A stretch of DNA of 64,000 bases from Sphingobium vermicomposti (lineage in GTDB: Bacteria; Pseudomonadota; Alphaproteobacteria; Sphingomonadales; Sphingomonadaceae), in the NCBI RefSeq assembly GCF_011762025.1, contig NZ_JAASQR010000001.1:186001-250000 (forward strand), written 5' to 3'. This document shows, one piece after another, positions 54,917 through 62,975 of this stretch; the first letter of the stretch is position 1; every line of letters starts with the position of its first letter. The position numbers and the translations under genes were made by a program. The notes under the pieces are model-generated. The model saw nothing but the letters and a program-made list of their open reading frames with translations. It was not told the DNA's origin and ran no database searches.

Positions 54917-56188
54917 ATGAAGCTGGAATCGGTAGCGCTGCACCATGGGTATGACACAGATCCGACGACCCGGTCAGCGGCAGTCCCCATCTATCAGACC
55001 ACCTCCTACACGTTCGATGATACCCAGCATGGCGCCGACCTTTTCGACCTCAAGGTGCAGGGTAAGATCTATACCCGCATCATGAACCCGACGACCGCCG
55101 TGCTTGAAGCGCGGCTTTCCGAGATGGAGGGCGGTATTGCAGGGCTTGGGCTGGCATCGGGGATGGCAGCCATAACCTATGCAATTCAGACGATTGCTGG
55201 CGCTGGCGACAACATCGTATCGATTTCCCAGCTATACGGCGGCACATATAATCTCTTCATGCACAGCTTCCCGCGGCAAGGAATTGAAGCGCGCCTGGTC
55301 GACGGCGAGGATTACGCCGCAATGGACGCCGCCATCGATAGCGGGACAAAGGCGGTATTTTTGGAGTCGATTGGCAACCCTGCCGGCAATATCGTTGACA
55401 TGGAGCGGGTCTCCGAAATTGCCCATCGCCATGGTGTGCCGGTGATCGTCGATAATACCGTGGCAACCCCGTTCCTGTGCAGGCCTATTGAGTTCGGCGC
55501 GGACATCGTGATTCATTCAATGACCAAATATGTCGGCGGACATGGCACGACGATTGGCGGAATGATCATTGACAGTGGCCGCTTTGACTGGACGGCGGAT
55601 CGCAAGCGTTTTGCGATCCTCAATGAACCGGATCCATCCTACCATGGGGTCGTGTACACCGAAGCGCTCGGCGCCGCCGCCTTCATTGGGCGAGCACGGG
55701 TGGCACCGCTGCGCAATACGGGCGCCGCGCTGGCGCCGCATAGTGCCTTCCTACTGCTCCAGGGCCTCGAAACGCTTGGTTTGCGAATGGAGAGGCACTG
55801 CGAAAATGCGGAGAAGGTCGCTCGTTATCTTCAGGACCATCCCAAGGTGTCATGGGTTAACTATGCCGGGCTGACCAGTAGCAAATATTATGCGCTGGCG
55901 CAGCGACTGACGCGGGGCAAAGGATCAGGCATTCTAAGTTTCGGGATAGAAGGTGGGCAACAGGCTGGCGGGGCGTTTATCGACCGGCTCAAGATGATCC
56001 TCAGGCTGGTGAATATTGGGGATGCGAAGTCACTCGCCTGCCATCCAGCGTCCACCACCCACCGGCAGCTAAGCGCGGCCGAATTGGCGAGAGCCGGTGT
56101 GAGCGAGGATCTGGTGCGGATTTCCGTCGGCATCGAGCATATTGATGACATTCTAGCGGACATCGATCAGGCGCTGGCCGCTGTTTAA
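54917..56188 (+). CDS. metY: O-acetylhomoserine sulfhydrylase / aminocarboxypropyltransferase
   Basis: PLP enzyme making homocysteine from O-acetylhomoserine and sulfide. 423 residues from ATG 54917, with AAGGAG upstream. MKLESVALHHGYDTDPTTRSAAVPIYQTTSYTF, YTRIMNPTTAVLEARLSEMEGG, SQLYGGTYNLFMHSFPRQGIEARLVD, VIVDNTVATPFLCRP and the PLP-Lys motif HSMTKYVGGHGTTIGG, with the closing RISVGIEHIDDILADIDQAL. No SAM riboswitch was recognised in the 130 bp upstream. Confidence 0.95.
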   Translation: MKLESVALHHGYDTDPTTRSAAVPIYQTTSYTFDDTQHGADLFDLKVQGKIYTRIMNPTTAVLEARLSEMEGGIAGLGLASGMAAITYAIQTIAGAGDNIVSISQLYGGTYNLFMHSFPRQGIEARLVDGEDYAAMDAAIDSGTKAVFLESIGNPAGNIVDMERVSEIAHRHGVPVIVDNTVATPFLCRPIEFGADIVIHSMTKYVGGHGTTIGGMIIDSGRFDWTADRKRFAILNEPDPSYHGVVYTEALGAAAFIGRARVAPLRNTGAALAPHSAFLLLQGLETLGLRMERHCENAEKVARYLQDHPKVSWVNYAGLTSSKYYALAQRLTRGKGSGILSFGIEGGQQAGGAFIDRLKMILRLVNIGDAKSLACHPASTTHRQLSAAELARAGVSEDLVRISVGIEHIDDILADIDQALAAV

Positions 56189-56228
56189 CCCCGGCGATTG
56201 AGGTGACGACCGGAGCTGCGCCGCCTAT

Positions 56229-56792
56229 TTACCCAAAGTGGAGCTCCTGCTGGGCTTCGCTTGTTTGGATCCGTGTCGCGGCAGTCAGGCCGCGTGCGCG
56301 GCCGATCAGCGTGTAGACCGCGTGGCGCTGCCCGCCTCTGTTGCAGTGATCGATGCGGTAACCCTGATAGTGACGACGAAGCAGACCGGCTTTTACGAGC
56401 TCGGAGACGGCTCGACTGAGGTTGGATTTTCCGGCCGTGCGAATGCGCACCCGCATTTCCGCGGCCACCGCCTGCTGTGCTGCCTCGGCCTCGCGCGGGA
56501 GCGCGCCATTTTTGTCGAGGTCCTTGAGAACCCGTTCGGCCAGCGCCGCGTGGCGTGGTCCACGCTGCGCCATGGGCGTAAGCGCATCGCATAGCCAGTC
56601 GCGCAAAGACACAAGCTCATTGTCTCGCTTGATCCAAGGACCCGCGCTTCCATCGGCCCGCGCGACCTGCGCGATCAGGTTAAGCAACATGAAGGCATAG
56701 CGGGGGCGGCTCGAAACATGTGCCAATTGCTCGAGAACAGCTGCGATATCGCAGCTGCGCGACGGTTCGTAGGCCTTCGCTGACTGAAACAT
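56229..56792 (-). CDS. Hypothetical protein with winged-helix-like C-terminal part
   Basis: 187 residues. The N-terminal half (SAKAYEPSRSCDIAAVLEQLAHVSSRPRYAFMLLNLIAQVARADG) is helical; the C-terminal part (MRVRIRTAGKSNLSRAVSELVKAGLLRRHYQGYRIDHCNRGGQRHAVYTLI) reads like a winged-helix DNA-binding segment. I do not recognise the family. It converges with metY, is the first gene of the conjugative region, and is preceded by a large dyad at 56864-56897, so a regulatory role is possible. Confidence 0.55.
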   Translation of the reverse strand: MFQSAKAYEPSRSCDIAAVLEQLAHVSSRPRYAFMLLNLIAQVARADGSAGPWIKRDNELVSLRDWLCDALTPMAQRGPRHAALAERVLKDLDKNGALPREAEAAQQAVAAEMRVRIRTAGKSNLSRAVSELVKAGLLRRHYQGYRIDHCNRGGQRHAVYTLIGRARGLTAATRIQTSEAQQELHFG

Positions 56793-57398
56793 AACACGAG
56801 CGAATCAAGCACAAAGCAGGATCGATGTGAATCCGCTTTTCGCATCAAACTGCATTTTGTCACCTATGACACTCTGCCCCGGGGTAAAATGTCATAGCTG
56901 ATCCACCAAACGTCAGCAGAGGGAATCCCTGAACCATCGATAGGCGCCAACGAACTCAGACCAGGGAGGCGCTTGACCTACGCCGGATATCTGACATCGC
57001 ACATCCGTCATGAAAAATTATTCCTCCGTGCAAGCGCTACCGCCTAGAAAGAAGCCAATCATCGGCATCTGAGCCCTATTCGACGTTTAGTCGGCTAGGG
57101 CGTTTGCACGATTTACTGAAGCCAAGAGTTTAAAAACTTAGGCTTTAGCTAATTCGCTTCTGTTAGAAGCGAGACGTTTTTTCACGATAGCATCCTCACT
57201 CTGCGTAGAGCGGCGCCAATTGTTTGGACTGTGCCGATTGCTAAGTCGTAGTGAGGCAGGACTTATCATGACGTTTACCCCCTATCTCAGGCCACCCCCC
57301 CGAACCCCTTCCTTGTTCCTGATCGGATGCCGCTGTCCGATCAGGCGCGCGACATGAAATCACATCACCACTTGGTGATCATGCAAGGAAATATAGTC
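56793..57398. other. Gene-free region with dyad
   Basis: About 600 bp, AT-richer than the surroundings, with no supported gene. Holds the dyad at 56864-56897. Confidence 0.45.
56864..56897. promoter_or_regulatory. 34-bp nested dyad upstream of the winged-helix-like gene
   Basis: CTATGACA (56864-56871) and TGTCATAG (56890-56897) are inverted and exactly concentric with CCCCGGGG (56877-56884). The centre is 80 bp before the ATG at 56792. Possible operator or recombination site. Confidence 0.55.
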
Positions 57399-57530
57399 GT
57401 GGGTAAGAAGAAAATGGCTGGTAATCGAGAACCTCGTAAGCCGAAGAAAGAGAAGCTTCCGAATTCTCCCCCGAATACTGTTAGTAACCTTCTGAATAGA
57501 GAAAAGTCGTCCGCAAAATCGGACAAGTAG
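57399..57530 (+). CDS. Small basic hypothetical protein
   Basis: 43 residues from GTG 57399 (AAGGAA upstream), or 38 from ATG 57414: GKKKMAGNREPRKPKKEKL then PNSPPNTVSNLLNREKSSAKSDK. Very basic at the N-terminus with the NREPRKPKKEK stretch, which I have seen in small proteins of alphaproteobacteria; function unknown. Followed by the YdcH-like gene. Confidence 0.55.
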   Translation: MGKKKMAGNREPRKPKKEKLPNSPPNTVSNLLNREKSSAKSDK

Positions 57531-57572
57531 ATAACTTGTCTCGCATGTTTCAAACCAGGAAAGGAAGAGCAT

Positions 57573-57746
57573 ATGTCTGCTCGGCTCATTGGACGCTTGA
57601 AAGCCGCCCATGAGAGAATCAGCAAGCAGATCGAGCTTGAGAGCAACCTTCTCCAGCCCGATGAAGCGCGCTTGAGCAAGCTGAAGAAGACCAAACTCTC
57701 GCTGAAGGATCGCATGGCGCGCATCTCGGCGAGCTTGTCCGCCTAA
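57573..57746 (+). CDS. YdcH-family (DUF465) small protein
   Basis: 57 residues, too short for most gene calls. MSARLIGRLKAAHERISKQI, then ELESNLLQPDEARLSKLKKTKLSLKDRMARI. The pattern LKKxKLxLKDRM is the DUF465/YdcH signature; two helices forming a coiled coil. GGAAGAG precedes the ATG. Function unknown. A hairpin follows directly. Confidence 0.7.
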   Translation: MSARLIGRLKAAHERISKQIELESNLLQPDEARLSKLKKTKLSLKDRMARISASLSA

Positions 57747-57752
57747 CGAAGA

Positions 57753-57783
57753 CGAGGTCTGGCGACTTTTTCGCCGGACCTCG
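57753..57783 (+). terminator. Hairpin after the YdcH-like gene
   Basis: CGAGGTCTGGCG (57753-57764) and CGCCGGACCTCG (57772-57783) form a 12-bp stem with one G-T pair. No T-run follows on this strand. The stretch 57784-58081 after it holds no gene I can support. Confidence 0.5.
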
Positions 57784-58081
57784 ATAAAAAAGGAAGGGCT
57801 TGTCGCCAGACGATGCTCAGCGCGCCCATCGATGAGTGCGCGCAGTCCGCACACTCGCCATCCGAGAGATGTTACCACGACGAATGGACATTCCAGCAAG
57901 ACCAACACGATCACCCGAGTTTTTCGGCTTTGAACACCAGAACTAAGCCGCTGCCATCGGATCATGGGCTCTTTGGTCTGCGAAGCATCTTGCGAATCAT
58001 TCTCAACTCGCCGTAATAATCGTCGCGCTGACCGCTTAGCGCTGGACGGGTAGTCGTGCTGGCGGCGAGCTTCGACCGTCT

Positions 58082-58843
58082 ATGGCGAACAGGATAAAAG
58101 ATTGCGGCCGTCTGGATGACCTCACGCGTTTCGCAGAGGAATGTGCGCGTGCTGAAAACCTCGGCGATTTGCAAGGCACGATCGATGCGGCCGTGCGCGA
58201 ACTCGGCTTCCGCTGGTTCACGCTGCTCCACAATGTCGATCTTCGGCACGGAGGCGGGCAGCGCCTGTTCCTCACCACCTATCCGCCGGCCTGGCTCGAG
58301 GAGGTGCTCGAGGAGCGCCACTATATCGAGGACCCCATCCACGCGGCCTGCGCCCGCACGCCATCGGGGCTCGCCTGGGATCGGGTGGGCGACGTGCTTG
58401 AGCTTTCGTCGCGCCAGCGAAGCATCCTGAAACGCGCCAGGGATCATGACCTTGCAGCGGGCTATAGCTTGCCGATCAGGACGCCGGGCGAGCCTGAGGC
58501 GATTTTCACCGTCGCCCGACCGCGTGATGAACCGCTGGATGCGGCGGAAATTCTCACCGCCCGGTTGCTGGGTTCGGTCGCTTATGACCGGGCGCGCGAA
58601 CTGCTCGGCGAAGAGATGAGGACCTTGGCGTTTGTTTCCCTCAGTCCGCGTCAGGTCGAATGCATCGCGCTTGTGGCCCAGGGGAAGAGCGATTGGGAGA
58701 TTGCCCAGATCCTCGGGCTTAGCCGCGACACCGTGCACGAATATGTGGAATCTGCGCGTCGGCGCTACGGCGTTCGGCGCCGAACGCAGCTGGTACTGCG
58801 CGCGGTTCGCGACGGTCATCTCAACATGGACGCGCTCCTCTGA
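58082..58843 (+). CDS. LuxR-family AHL-dependent regulator 1
   Basis: 253 residues. Autoinducer-binding domain (about 20-165) with the usual contacts: FRWFTLLHN, YPPAWLEEVLEERHYIEDPIHAA, LAWDRV. C-terminal LuxR helix-turn-helix (about 185-245): LSPRQVECIALVAQGKSDWEIAQILGLSRDTVHEYVESARRRYGV. It is a paralogue of the next gene (about half identical through the DNA-binding part). ATG at 58082. Confidence 0.92.
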   Translation: MANRIKDCGRLDDLTRFAEECARAENLGDLQGTIDAAVRELGFRWFTLLHNVDLRHGGGQRLFLTTYPPAWLEEVLEERHYIEDPIHAACARTPSGLAWDRVGDVLELSSRQRSILKRARDHDLAAGYSLPIRTPGEPEAIFTVARPRDEPLDAAEILTARLLGSVAYDRARELLGEEMRTLAFVSLSPRQVECIALVAQGKSDWEIAQILGLSRDTVHEYVESARRRYGVRRRTQLVLRAVRDGHLNMDALL

Positions 58844-58859
58844 TCTCGCTTGGGCCGTG

Positions 58860-59603
58860 ATGATCGGGCTTGGCCAAGTTCAGGAATTCTGCGCGGTTGC
58901 CGCGACAATCAGGGACAGTCGAGCACTCGCCGGCCTGATGGCCGAGATCACGCGTGAGATGGGTTTTCGGTACTATGCCCTGGTCCACCATATCGACCTC
59001 AAGCCAGCGGTGAGCTCAGTCCATATCGTCGATTATCCGCCGGACTGGGTGGAGTGCTTCCAGGCGCGTCGCCTCTATGCCAGTGACCCGATCCACCGTG
59101 CCAGCCACCGCACGAACGTCGGCTTTGCCTGGTCGGCGGTTCAATCCCTGATCACGCTCAGCGCTGCTGATCGGTCGATCCTGGCGGAGGCGCACGACGC
59201 CGGGCTGGGCGATGGTTTCACGGTTCCTGCCCACATTCCTGGTGAGGTGAATGGGTCCTGCTCATTCGCCATGGGGTCAGGCGACGTGCTCGATCAACGA
59301 CAGCTCCCGCTCGTCCAACTCATTGGCAGCTTCGCATTCGAAGCTGCGCGCAGACTGTCCCGGCAAACCCAAGCTCGATGCGAAGGCCCCAGCCTGACTG
59401 AGCGGCAGGCTGAATGTGTGGCGCTGGTCGCCCGCGGGAAGACCGACTGGGAGATCAGCCAGATCCTCGGCATTGGGCAGGAAACGGTGATCCAGCATGT
59501 CAAGGATGCGCGCGACCGCTACGGTGTCACGAAGCGCACGCTTCTGGCGATCCGCGCCTTGTTCGATGGACAGATCAGCTTCGCAGATGTTTTCGGCCGA
59601 TGA
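58860..59603 (+). CDS. LuxR-family AHL-dependent regulator 2
   Basis: 247 residues from ATG 58860. The ligand domain is intact: MGFRYYALVHHIDLKPA, YPPDWVECFQARRLYASDPIHRASHRTNVGFAW (Tyr/Trp/Asp ligands in the expected order). Helix-turn-helix: LTERQAECVALVARGKTDWEISQILGIGQETVIQHVKDARDRYGV. It sits 16 bp after LuxR 1 and 72 bp before luxI. Probably the regulator acting on the dyad at 59606. Confidence 0.92.
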   Translation: MIGLGQVQEFCAVAATIRDSRALAGLMAEITREMGFRYYALVHHIDLKPAVSSVHIVDYPPDWVECFQARRLYASDPIHRASHRTNVGFAWSAVQSLITLSAADRSILAEAHDAGLGDGFTVPAHIPGEVNGSCSFAMGSGDVLDQRQLPLVQLIGSFAFEAARRLSRQTQARCEGPSLTERQAECVALVARGKTDWEISQILGIGQETVIQHVKDARDRYGVTKRTLLAIRALFDGQISFADVFGR

Positions 59604-59605
59604 TC

Positions 59606-59621
59606 TCCCCAGGACTGGGGA
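59606..59621 (+). promoter_or_regulatory. lux-box-like dyad upstream of luxI
   Basis: TCCCCAGGACTGGGGA: perfect 7-bp arms around GA. Its centre is about 62 bp before the luxI ATG, two bases after the luxR 2 stop. Similar to 61166-61183. Confidence 0.6.
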
Positions 59622-59675
59622 TAACCGAAAGGACGCGGGCCTGATCGACTGACCGCCTCACCAAAGGAGGCTGTC

Positions 59676-60281
59676 ATGCATATTGAAACCGGCGCTGCCC
59701 GCGCCATGGAAACCCGCCTGTTCCGTTCGATGTTCGAGGAACGCAAACGGGTATTCGTCGATCTTCTGCACTGGGACGTGCCGGTCCTCGCCGGCCGCTA
59801 TGAAATTGACCAGTTCGACAATGACTCTGCCGTCTACATCGTGATAGCCGACGCCGAAGGCGAGCATCTTGCCTCGGCGCGGCTGCTTCCCACGACCGGT
59901 GACCATATTCTCGGCACCATTTTCCCCGAGCTATGTGAACAAGCGCCTCCCCGGGGTGGTGCGATCCTCGAGATCACGCGCTTTTGCCTTGCACGACGAT
60001 TGCGGGCACGAGAGCGCCTGGAGGTGCGCAACCGGTTGGTGTCCGCGCTCGTCGAATATGCGCTGCGCAATCGAATCCAAAGCTACACCGGCGTCGCTGA
60101 GTGGCCCTGGTTCCAGCAGATCCTGAGCTTTGGCTGGGCCTGCCGCCCCCTCGGCCTGCCCGGTTCGACAAGCTGCCTTGTCGCCTTGCAGATCGACATC
60201 GATGGCCGCACGCGTGAGCAGTTGCAGGCCAGCGGCATCTGGCGCCCGGTCGCCCTCGCCGAATTTGCCAAGGCTGCTTGA
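59676..60281 (+). CDS. Acyl-homoserine-lactone synthase (LuxI family)
   Basis: 201 residues. Conserved features: FEERKRVFVDLLHWDVPVLAGRYEIDQFDND (Arg, Phe, Trp and the Asp pair), ASARLLPTT, and ILEITRFCLARRLR with the catalytic Glu/Arg. Good ribosome-binding site AAAGGAGG before ATG 59676. The acyl chain specificity is not predictable here. Together with two luxR genes it makes a full quorum-sensing unit. Confidence 0.95.
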   Translation: MHIETGAARAMETRLFRSMFEERKRVFVDLLHWDVPVLAGRYEIDQFDNDSAVYIVIADAEGEHLASARLLPTTGDHILGTIFPELCEQAPPRGGAILEITRFCLARRLRARERLEVRNRLVSALVEYALRNRIQSYTGVAEWPWFQQILSFGWACRPLGLPGSTSCLVALQIDIDGRTREQLQASGIWRPVALAEFAKAA

Positions 60282-60291
60282 GGAGGGCGCC

Positions 60292-61236
60292 GTGACGAAT
60301 CTCTCCCCCTATGGCCAAGCTGTTGACCCTACGGTCGATGACGATCTGGAGCGGCACGGCTTCTGCGTGTTGCGGGACATCGCATCCAAGACAGAGATCG
60401 CGGAGATTGATCACGCCCTCGATCCACGTTTTGCCGCCACACCCTTTTGTCAGGGCGGCTTCTACGGTCCGCGCACCAAGCGCTTCGGCGGCCTTTTGAA
60501 ACGCATACCTGCTGTCGAGCGGCTCGTGCGCCATCCCGCGATCATGCGCTTGGTGCGTTTGGTCCTCGACCCCTGGTGCGATACGATCCAGCTCAACCTG
60601 ACGCAGGCGCTCGAACTGCATCCAGGAGCCACGGCGCAGTTTCCTCACAGGGATCAGGATATGTGGCGCGGCCCGACCGGCGAGATCGAATATCTTGTCA
60701 ATGTGATGTGGCCGATTTCTCCGTTCAAGGCTGAAAACGGCGCCACGTTGATCTGGCCCGGGAGCCATAATGCCGGCTCCACGCAGGACGCACAGCCCGT
60801 GGCGGTTGAGGCAGAGCCGGGCTCGGCGATCTTCTTCCTCGGTTCTACGCTGCATGGCGCCGGCGCGAACATGACCGGCGCGATCCGGCGTGGCATCATC
60901 GTCAGTTATTGCCTGGGCTGGCTGAAGCCCTACGAGAATCAATGGCTGACCTATCCGCCCGATGCGGCCCGTGCGTTCGATCCAGAGCTTGCCGCGCTGG
61001 TCGGCTACCAGCAGCACCGCCCCAATCTCGGCAATTATGATGGCCAATGCCCGTCCATCCTGCTCGAGGGCAATCCACCAGAATATTTGGCGGCGATCGA
61101 TGCGTTGCGCCCCGATCAGGAAGGTGCGCTGGCCGAATTCCTGGACCAGCAAAGAGCAGGCCAACTCCCCCCGGCTGGGGGGATTGCCGAAATCGGAGCC
61201 GGGCGGAACAAAAGAGAGGTGAAATCCAACGGATAG
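60292..61236 (+). CDS. Phytanoyl-CoA dioxygenase-family protein (PhyH)
   Basis: 314 residues, Fe(II)/2-oxoglutarate dioxygenase fold. The iron motif H-x-D is in TAQFPHRDQDMW (about residue 125), the distal His in GSTLHGAGANMTG (about 188) and the 2-oxoglutarate Arg in RRGIIVSYCLGWL. GTG at 60292 follows GGAGG within 7 bases of the luxI stop, so it is co-transcribed with luxI. The C-terminal 30 residues cover the second dyad. Substrate unknown: an acyl chain, CoA ester or AHL could be hydroxylated. Confidence 0.88.
   Translation: MTNLSPYGQAVDPTVDDDLERHGFCVLRDIASKTEIAEIDHALDPRFAATPFCQGGFYGPRTKRFGGLLKRIPAVERLVRHPAIMRLVRLVLDPWCDTIQLNLTQALELHPGATAQFPHRDQDMWRGPTGEIEYLVNVMWPISPFKAENGATLIWPGSHNAGSTQDAQPVAVEAEPGSAIFFLGSTLHGAGANMTGAIRRGIIVSYCLGWLKPYENQWLTYPPDAARAFDPELAALVGYQQHRPNLGNYDGQCPSILLEGNPPEYLAAIDALRPDQEGALAEFLDQQRAGQLPPAGGIAEIGAGRNKREVKSNG
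61166..61183 (+). promoter_or_regulatory. lux-box-like dyad upstream of the trb/virB operon
   Basis: TCCCCCCGGCTGGGGGGA: 7-bp arms around GGCT, inside the 3-prime end of the dioxygenase gene and about 110 bp before the trbM start. It resembles 59606-59621. It could also be a plain hairpin. Confidence 0.45.
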
Positions 61237-61286
61237 CCGACGCCAATTCCCAACGCGGGAGGTGTCTCTCGCGGGGGAATGACCCG

Positions 61287-61628
61287 ATGCAACATGTGAT
61301 TCTCAGCCTGGCGGTGCTCGCCATGGGCACCGCCCTTCAACCGACTCCCGCGCGAGCGAATGACTTGGGCTGCCAGGTTCTCCTGTGCCTTTCCAATCCC
61401 GGTGGCGCGACGCAATATGCCCAGTGCGTCGCGCCCATGACCAAGCTGTGGCAGCGCTTGGCCACCGGCGGCTCCTTTCCCGGCTGTAGCGGCGGCGGTG
61501 TCGCTCGTACCAAGGTCTACGATCGCGATTCCGCAACGCGGCGCCGGGTTGTCATGACCTTCAGCGATGGACGCCGCGAGACCTACTCGCTGGCCCATAT
61601 CGAGCGGCTGCAGGACGGCGTTCGATGA
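61287..61628 (+). CDS. TrbM/KikA-like conjugal transfer protein
   Basis: 113 residues with a signal peptide (MQHVILSLAVLAMGTALQPTPARA) and the Cys-rich TrbM pattern DLGCQVLLCLSNPGGATQYAQCVAPMTKLWQRLATGGSFPGC. TrbM/MpfK-type proteins take part in mating-pair formation. Its stop overlaps the virB1 start by 4 bp. Confidence 0.82.
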   Translation: MQHVILSLAVLAMGTALQPTPARANDLGCQVLLCLSNPGGATQYAQCVAPMTKLWQRLATGGSFPGCSGGGVARTKVYDRDSATRRRVVMTFSDGRRETYSLAHIERLQDGVR

Positions 61629-62293
61629 TCCTCGACCTCGCCAGTCTTCTCGCCCTTGCAGGCTCATGCGCGCCAAGCGTGGCGCCTGAGACGCTGATCT
61701 CGATCGTTCACACGGAAAGCCGGTTCAACACGCTGGCGATCGGGGTCAACAGTCCGGGTGCGCGCAAGCCGGTGCCGGCGACGAGGGCACAGGCGATTGC
61801 CGCCGCGCGTCGCCTCATTCGCCAAGGCTACAACATCGACTTGGGCTTGGGGCAGATCAACAGTGCCAACCTCGGATGGTTGGGTCTGTCGGTGGAGGAT
61901 GCCTTCGAACCGTGCCGCAACCTTGCCGCCGCCGCGCGGGTGTTGACGACCAACTATCAGTCGGTGGCGCACTCCGCCCAGAGTTCGGACCATGCGATCG
62001 CAACAGCGCTCTCGCTCTACAATACCGGCGATCGGCGGCGCGGCTTTCGCAATGGTTATGTCGCCCGCGTCTATGCCAGCGCGTCGACCGTCATCCCCCT
62101 GATCCGCGGCAGCCGCCCAGCGCCGGTGATGCCGACGCCTGTCCGGCTTGCCGCCGCGGCGAGCGTCGATCCGCAGCCCTCCGCCCGCGCGGCGACGCCG
62201 GCGGCCGGCTGGACCATCGCCGCCGATGCCCGGCAGGCCTCGCTCATGGTCTTCGGCGACGAGGTCACTTCTCAGAAAGGACAGCATCCATGA
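61625..62293 (+). CDS. VirB1-like lytic transglycosylase
   Basis: 222 residues. The transglycosylase domain opens with APSVAPETLISIVHTESRFNTLAIGVN (catalytic Glu in HTESRF) and continues LGLGQINSANLGWLGLSVEDAFEPCRNLAAAARVL and ALSLYNTGD. Local wall lysis for T4SS assembly. Overlaps virB2 by 4 bp. Confidence 0.93.
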   Translation: MILDLASLLALAGSCAPSVAPETLISIVHTESRFNTLAIGVNSPGARKPVPATRAQAIAAARRLIRQGYNIDLGLGQINSANLGWLGLSVEDAFEPCRNLAAAARVLTTNYQSVAHSAQSSDHAIATALSLYNTGDRRRGFRNGYVARVYASASTVIPLIRGSRPAPVMPTPVRLAAAASVDPQPSARAATPAAGWTIAADARQASLMVFGDEVTSQKGQHP

Positions 62294-62628
62294 CAGCGAT
62301 CACCGCTCGCCTGGGCTCCCAGCCCCAATGGGCGCGTCTTTTGCTGCGCATCGCCGCCATCGTCGGCTTGGCGGTGCTTCTCTCGCTGCTTCTGAGCGAT
62401 CCCGCGCATGCGCAAGGCGCGGACGGCATCACCTCGATGGCCGAGAACATCAAGACGTGGCTGACGGGAACCTTTGCCAAGACGATTGCGGTCATCGCCG
62501 TCGTCATCGTCGGTTTCATGTTCTTCACCGGACGGGCGAGCCTCGGCCTGTTGGTGACGGTCATCGTCGGCATTTTCATCGTCTTCAGCGCGCAGTGGAT
62601 CGTCGATACCATTACGGGTGGCGCGTGA
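62290..62628 (+). CDS. VirB2/TrbC pilin
   Basis: 112 residues. Long signal peptide ending in PAHAQGADG, then two hydrophobic helices (FAKTIAVIAVVIVGFMFFTG and LGLLVTVIVGIFIVFSAQWI), the plan of TrbC/VirB2 pilins. The major T4SS pilus subunit. GTGA overlap with the next gene. Confidence 0.88.
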   Translation: MTAITARLGSQPQWARLLLRIAAIVGLAVLLSLLLSDPAHAQGADGITSMAENIKTWLTGTFAKTIAVIAVVIVGFMFFTGRASLGLLVTVIVGIFIVFSAQWIVDTITGGA

Positions 62629-62975
62629 ACGAGGCGGCGGCCTCGAACGAGCGGCTGCGCGAGGAAACGCTTTTCCTTGCGGTGACGCGGCCGACGATGT
62701 GGCTGGGCGTGCCGCTCGAAGCGTCCTTGCCGATTGCGCTTGCTGCCTGTCTTACCCTGATCGTCAGCGGCAATCCACTTTACGCGGCGGCCATCGGCGG
62801 CGCGTGCCTTGCGGTGGCGCGCCTCATCGTGCGCCACGACGCCAATGCCTTTCGCCTGCTATGGTTGTGGACCTTGACCAAGGCGCGCTGCCGGAACCGC
62901 AGCTGGTGGGGCGGTAGTTCCTATTCGCCGCTGCCGGTCGCGGGGATGCAGCGCAAGGGCTTTGCGCGTGGCTAG
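62625..62975 (+). CDS. VirB3/TrbD protein
   Basis: 116 residues from GTG 62625 (overlapping the virB2 stop). EETLFLAVTRPTMWLGVPLEASLPIALAACLTLIVSGNPLYAAAIGGACLAVARLIVRHDANAFRLLWLWTLTKARC is a VirB3-type sequence with two helices. Inner-membrane T4SS subunit. Confidence 0.9.
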   Translation: MNEAAASNERLREETLFLAVTRPTMWLGVPLEASLPIALAACLTLIVSGNPLYAAAIGGACLAVARLIVRHDANAFRLLWLWTLTKARCRNRSWWGGSSYSPLPVAGMQRKGFARG

